NCBI GenBank assembly: GCA_943331855.1
Contig: CALQNE010000216.1
Span: forward strand, 1-6,065
From: Bordetella parapertussis
GTDB taxonomy: Bacteria > Pseudomonadota > Gammaproteobacteria > Burkholderiales > Burkholderiaceae_B
Length of the DNA: 6,065 nt
Direction: 5' to 3'
In this document: in pieces, positions 6,011 to 6,065 of the stretch
How the letters are laid out: each line of letters opens with the position of its first letter
How positions within the stretch are numbered: position 1 is the first letter of the stretch
Notes under the pieces: generated by a model
The model's database searches: none
Seen by the model: only the letters and a program-made list of their open reading frames with translations
Told to the model about the DNA's origin: nothing
Translations under genes and position numbers: made by a program

Positions 6011-6065
6011 TGCCATGCCCCTCTTGTCCAATCTCGGTCAGTAGGTTTGGGTTGGCGTTGAGATT
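6000..6065 (-). CDS. C-terminal end of an unidentified minus-strand gene
   Basis: Reading the minus strand from the window edge, one frame is open for 21 codons and ends at TAG (complement of 6000-6002). It begins NLNANPNLL and finishes TEIGQEGHGKAL, a plausible hydrophilic C-terminal tail. The gene would converge on the uracil-DNA glycosylase with 5 bases between the stop codons, a normal compact arrangement, and it would account for the last 71 bases, which otherwise hold nothing. The fragment is too short to assign a function. From memory, a lysophospholipid transporter (lplT) lies near this cluster in some Burkholderiales, but nothing in these residues proves that. Confidence 0.45.
   Translation of the reverse strand, partial: NLNANPNLLTEIGQEGHGKAL

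Noticed and set aside
1..6065. Mobile element, CRISPR array, tRNA, toxin-antitoxin or defence system
   Set aside because: Both strands were read for transposase or integrase motifs, direct repeats with spacers, and cloverleaf ends. None was seen, and the genes present are housekeeping or common exported proteins.

Overview
The window looks like ordinary chromosome of a betaproteobacterium, most likely of the order Burkholderiales. The main reasons are a Bug-family (TctC-like) periplasmic receptor, a family greatly expanded in that order, and a tsaB-rimI-uracil-DNA glycosylase neighbourhood that I recall as typical of proteobacteria. Counting a few lines by hand, G+C is a little above 50 % in the left half and nearer 60 % or more in the tsaB and glycosylase genes. 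That is low for many Burkholderiales, and I cannot name a genus.

Left block (1-2617): the last 530 codons of an AcnA/IRP1-type aconitase enter from before the window. They are followed after 10 bases by a Bug-type solute receptor with its own Shine-Dalgarno. The two are probably co-transcribed. An enzyme of tricarboxylate metabolism beside a receptor family that includes citrate binders suggests a shared substrate class, but no TctA/TctB transporter genes are visible.

Middle block (2618-3806): a 172-base leader with two small hairpins and a possible 21-codon upstream ORF precedes an exported DUF3300 protein of unknown function. Its C-terminus is rich in Tyr/Pro/Gly and then His/Gln/Ser.

Right block (3807-6065): a single ORF encodes TsaB (partner of TsaD in tRNA t6A37 synthesis) fused to RimI (acetyltransferase for ribosomal protein bS18). 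Fourteen bases later comes a family-4 type iron-sulfur uracil-DNA glycosylase with several altered signature residues. The two genes form a translation/DNA-maintenance housekeeping pair. The window closes with what appears to be the last 21 codons of a gene on the minus strand, converging on the glycosylase, with a small hairpin at the junction.

All plus-strand genes are intact apart from the window-edge truncation of the aconitase. I see no mobile element, CRISPR array, tRNA or rRNA, and no convincing sign of a new multi-gene system. The points most worth a second look are the TsaB-RimI fusion, the altered glycosylase motifs, the twin-arginine-like signal on the Bug protein, and the aconitase/DUF3300 proximity.
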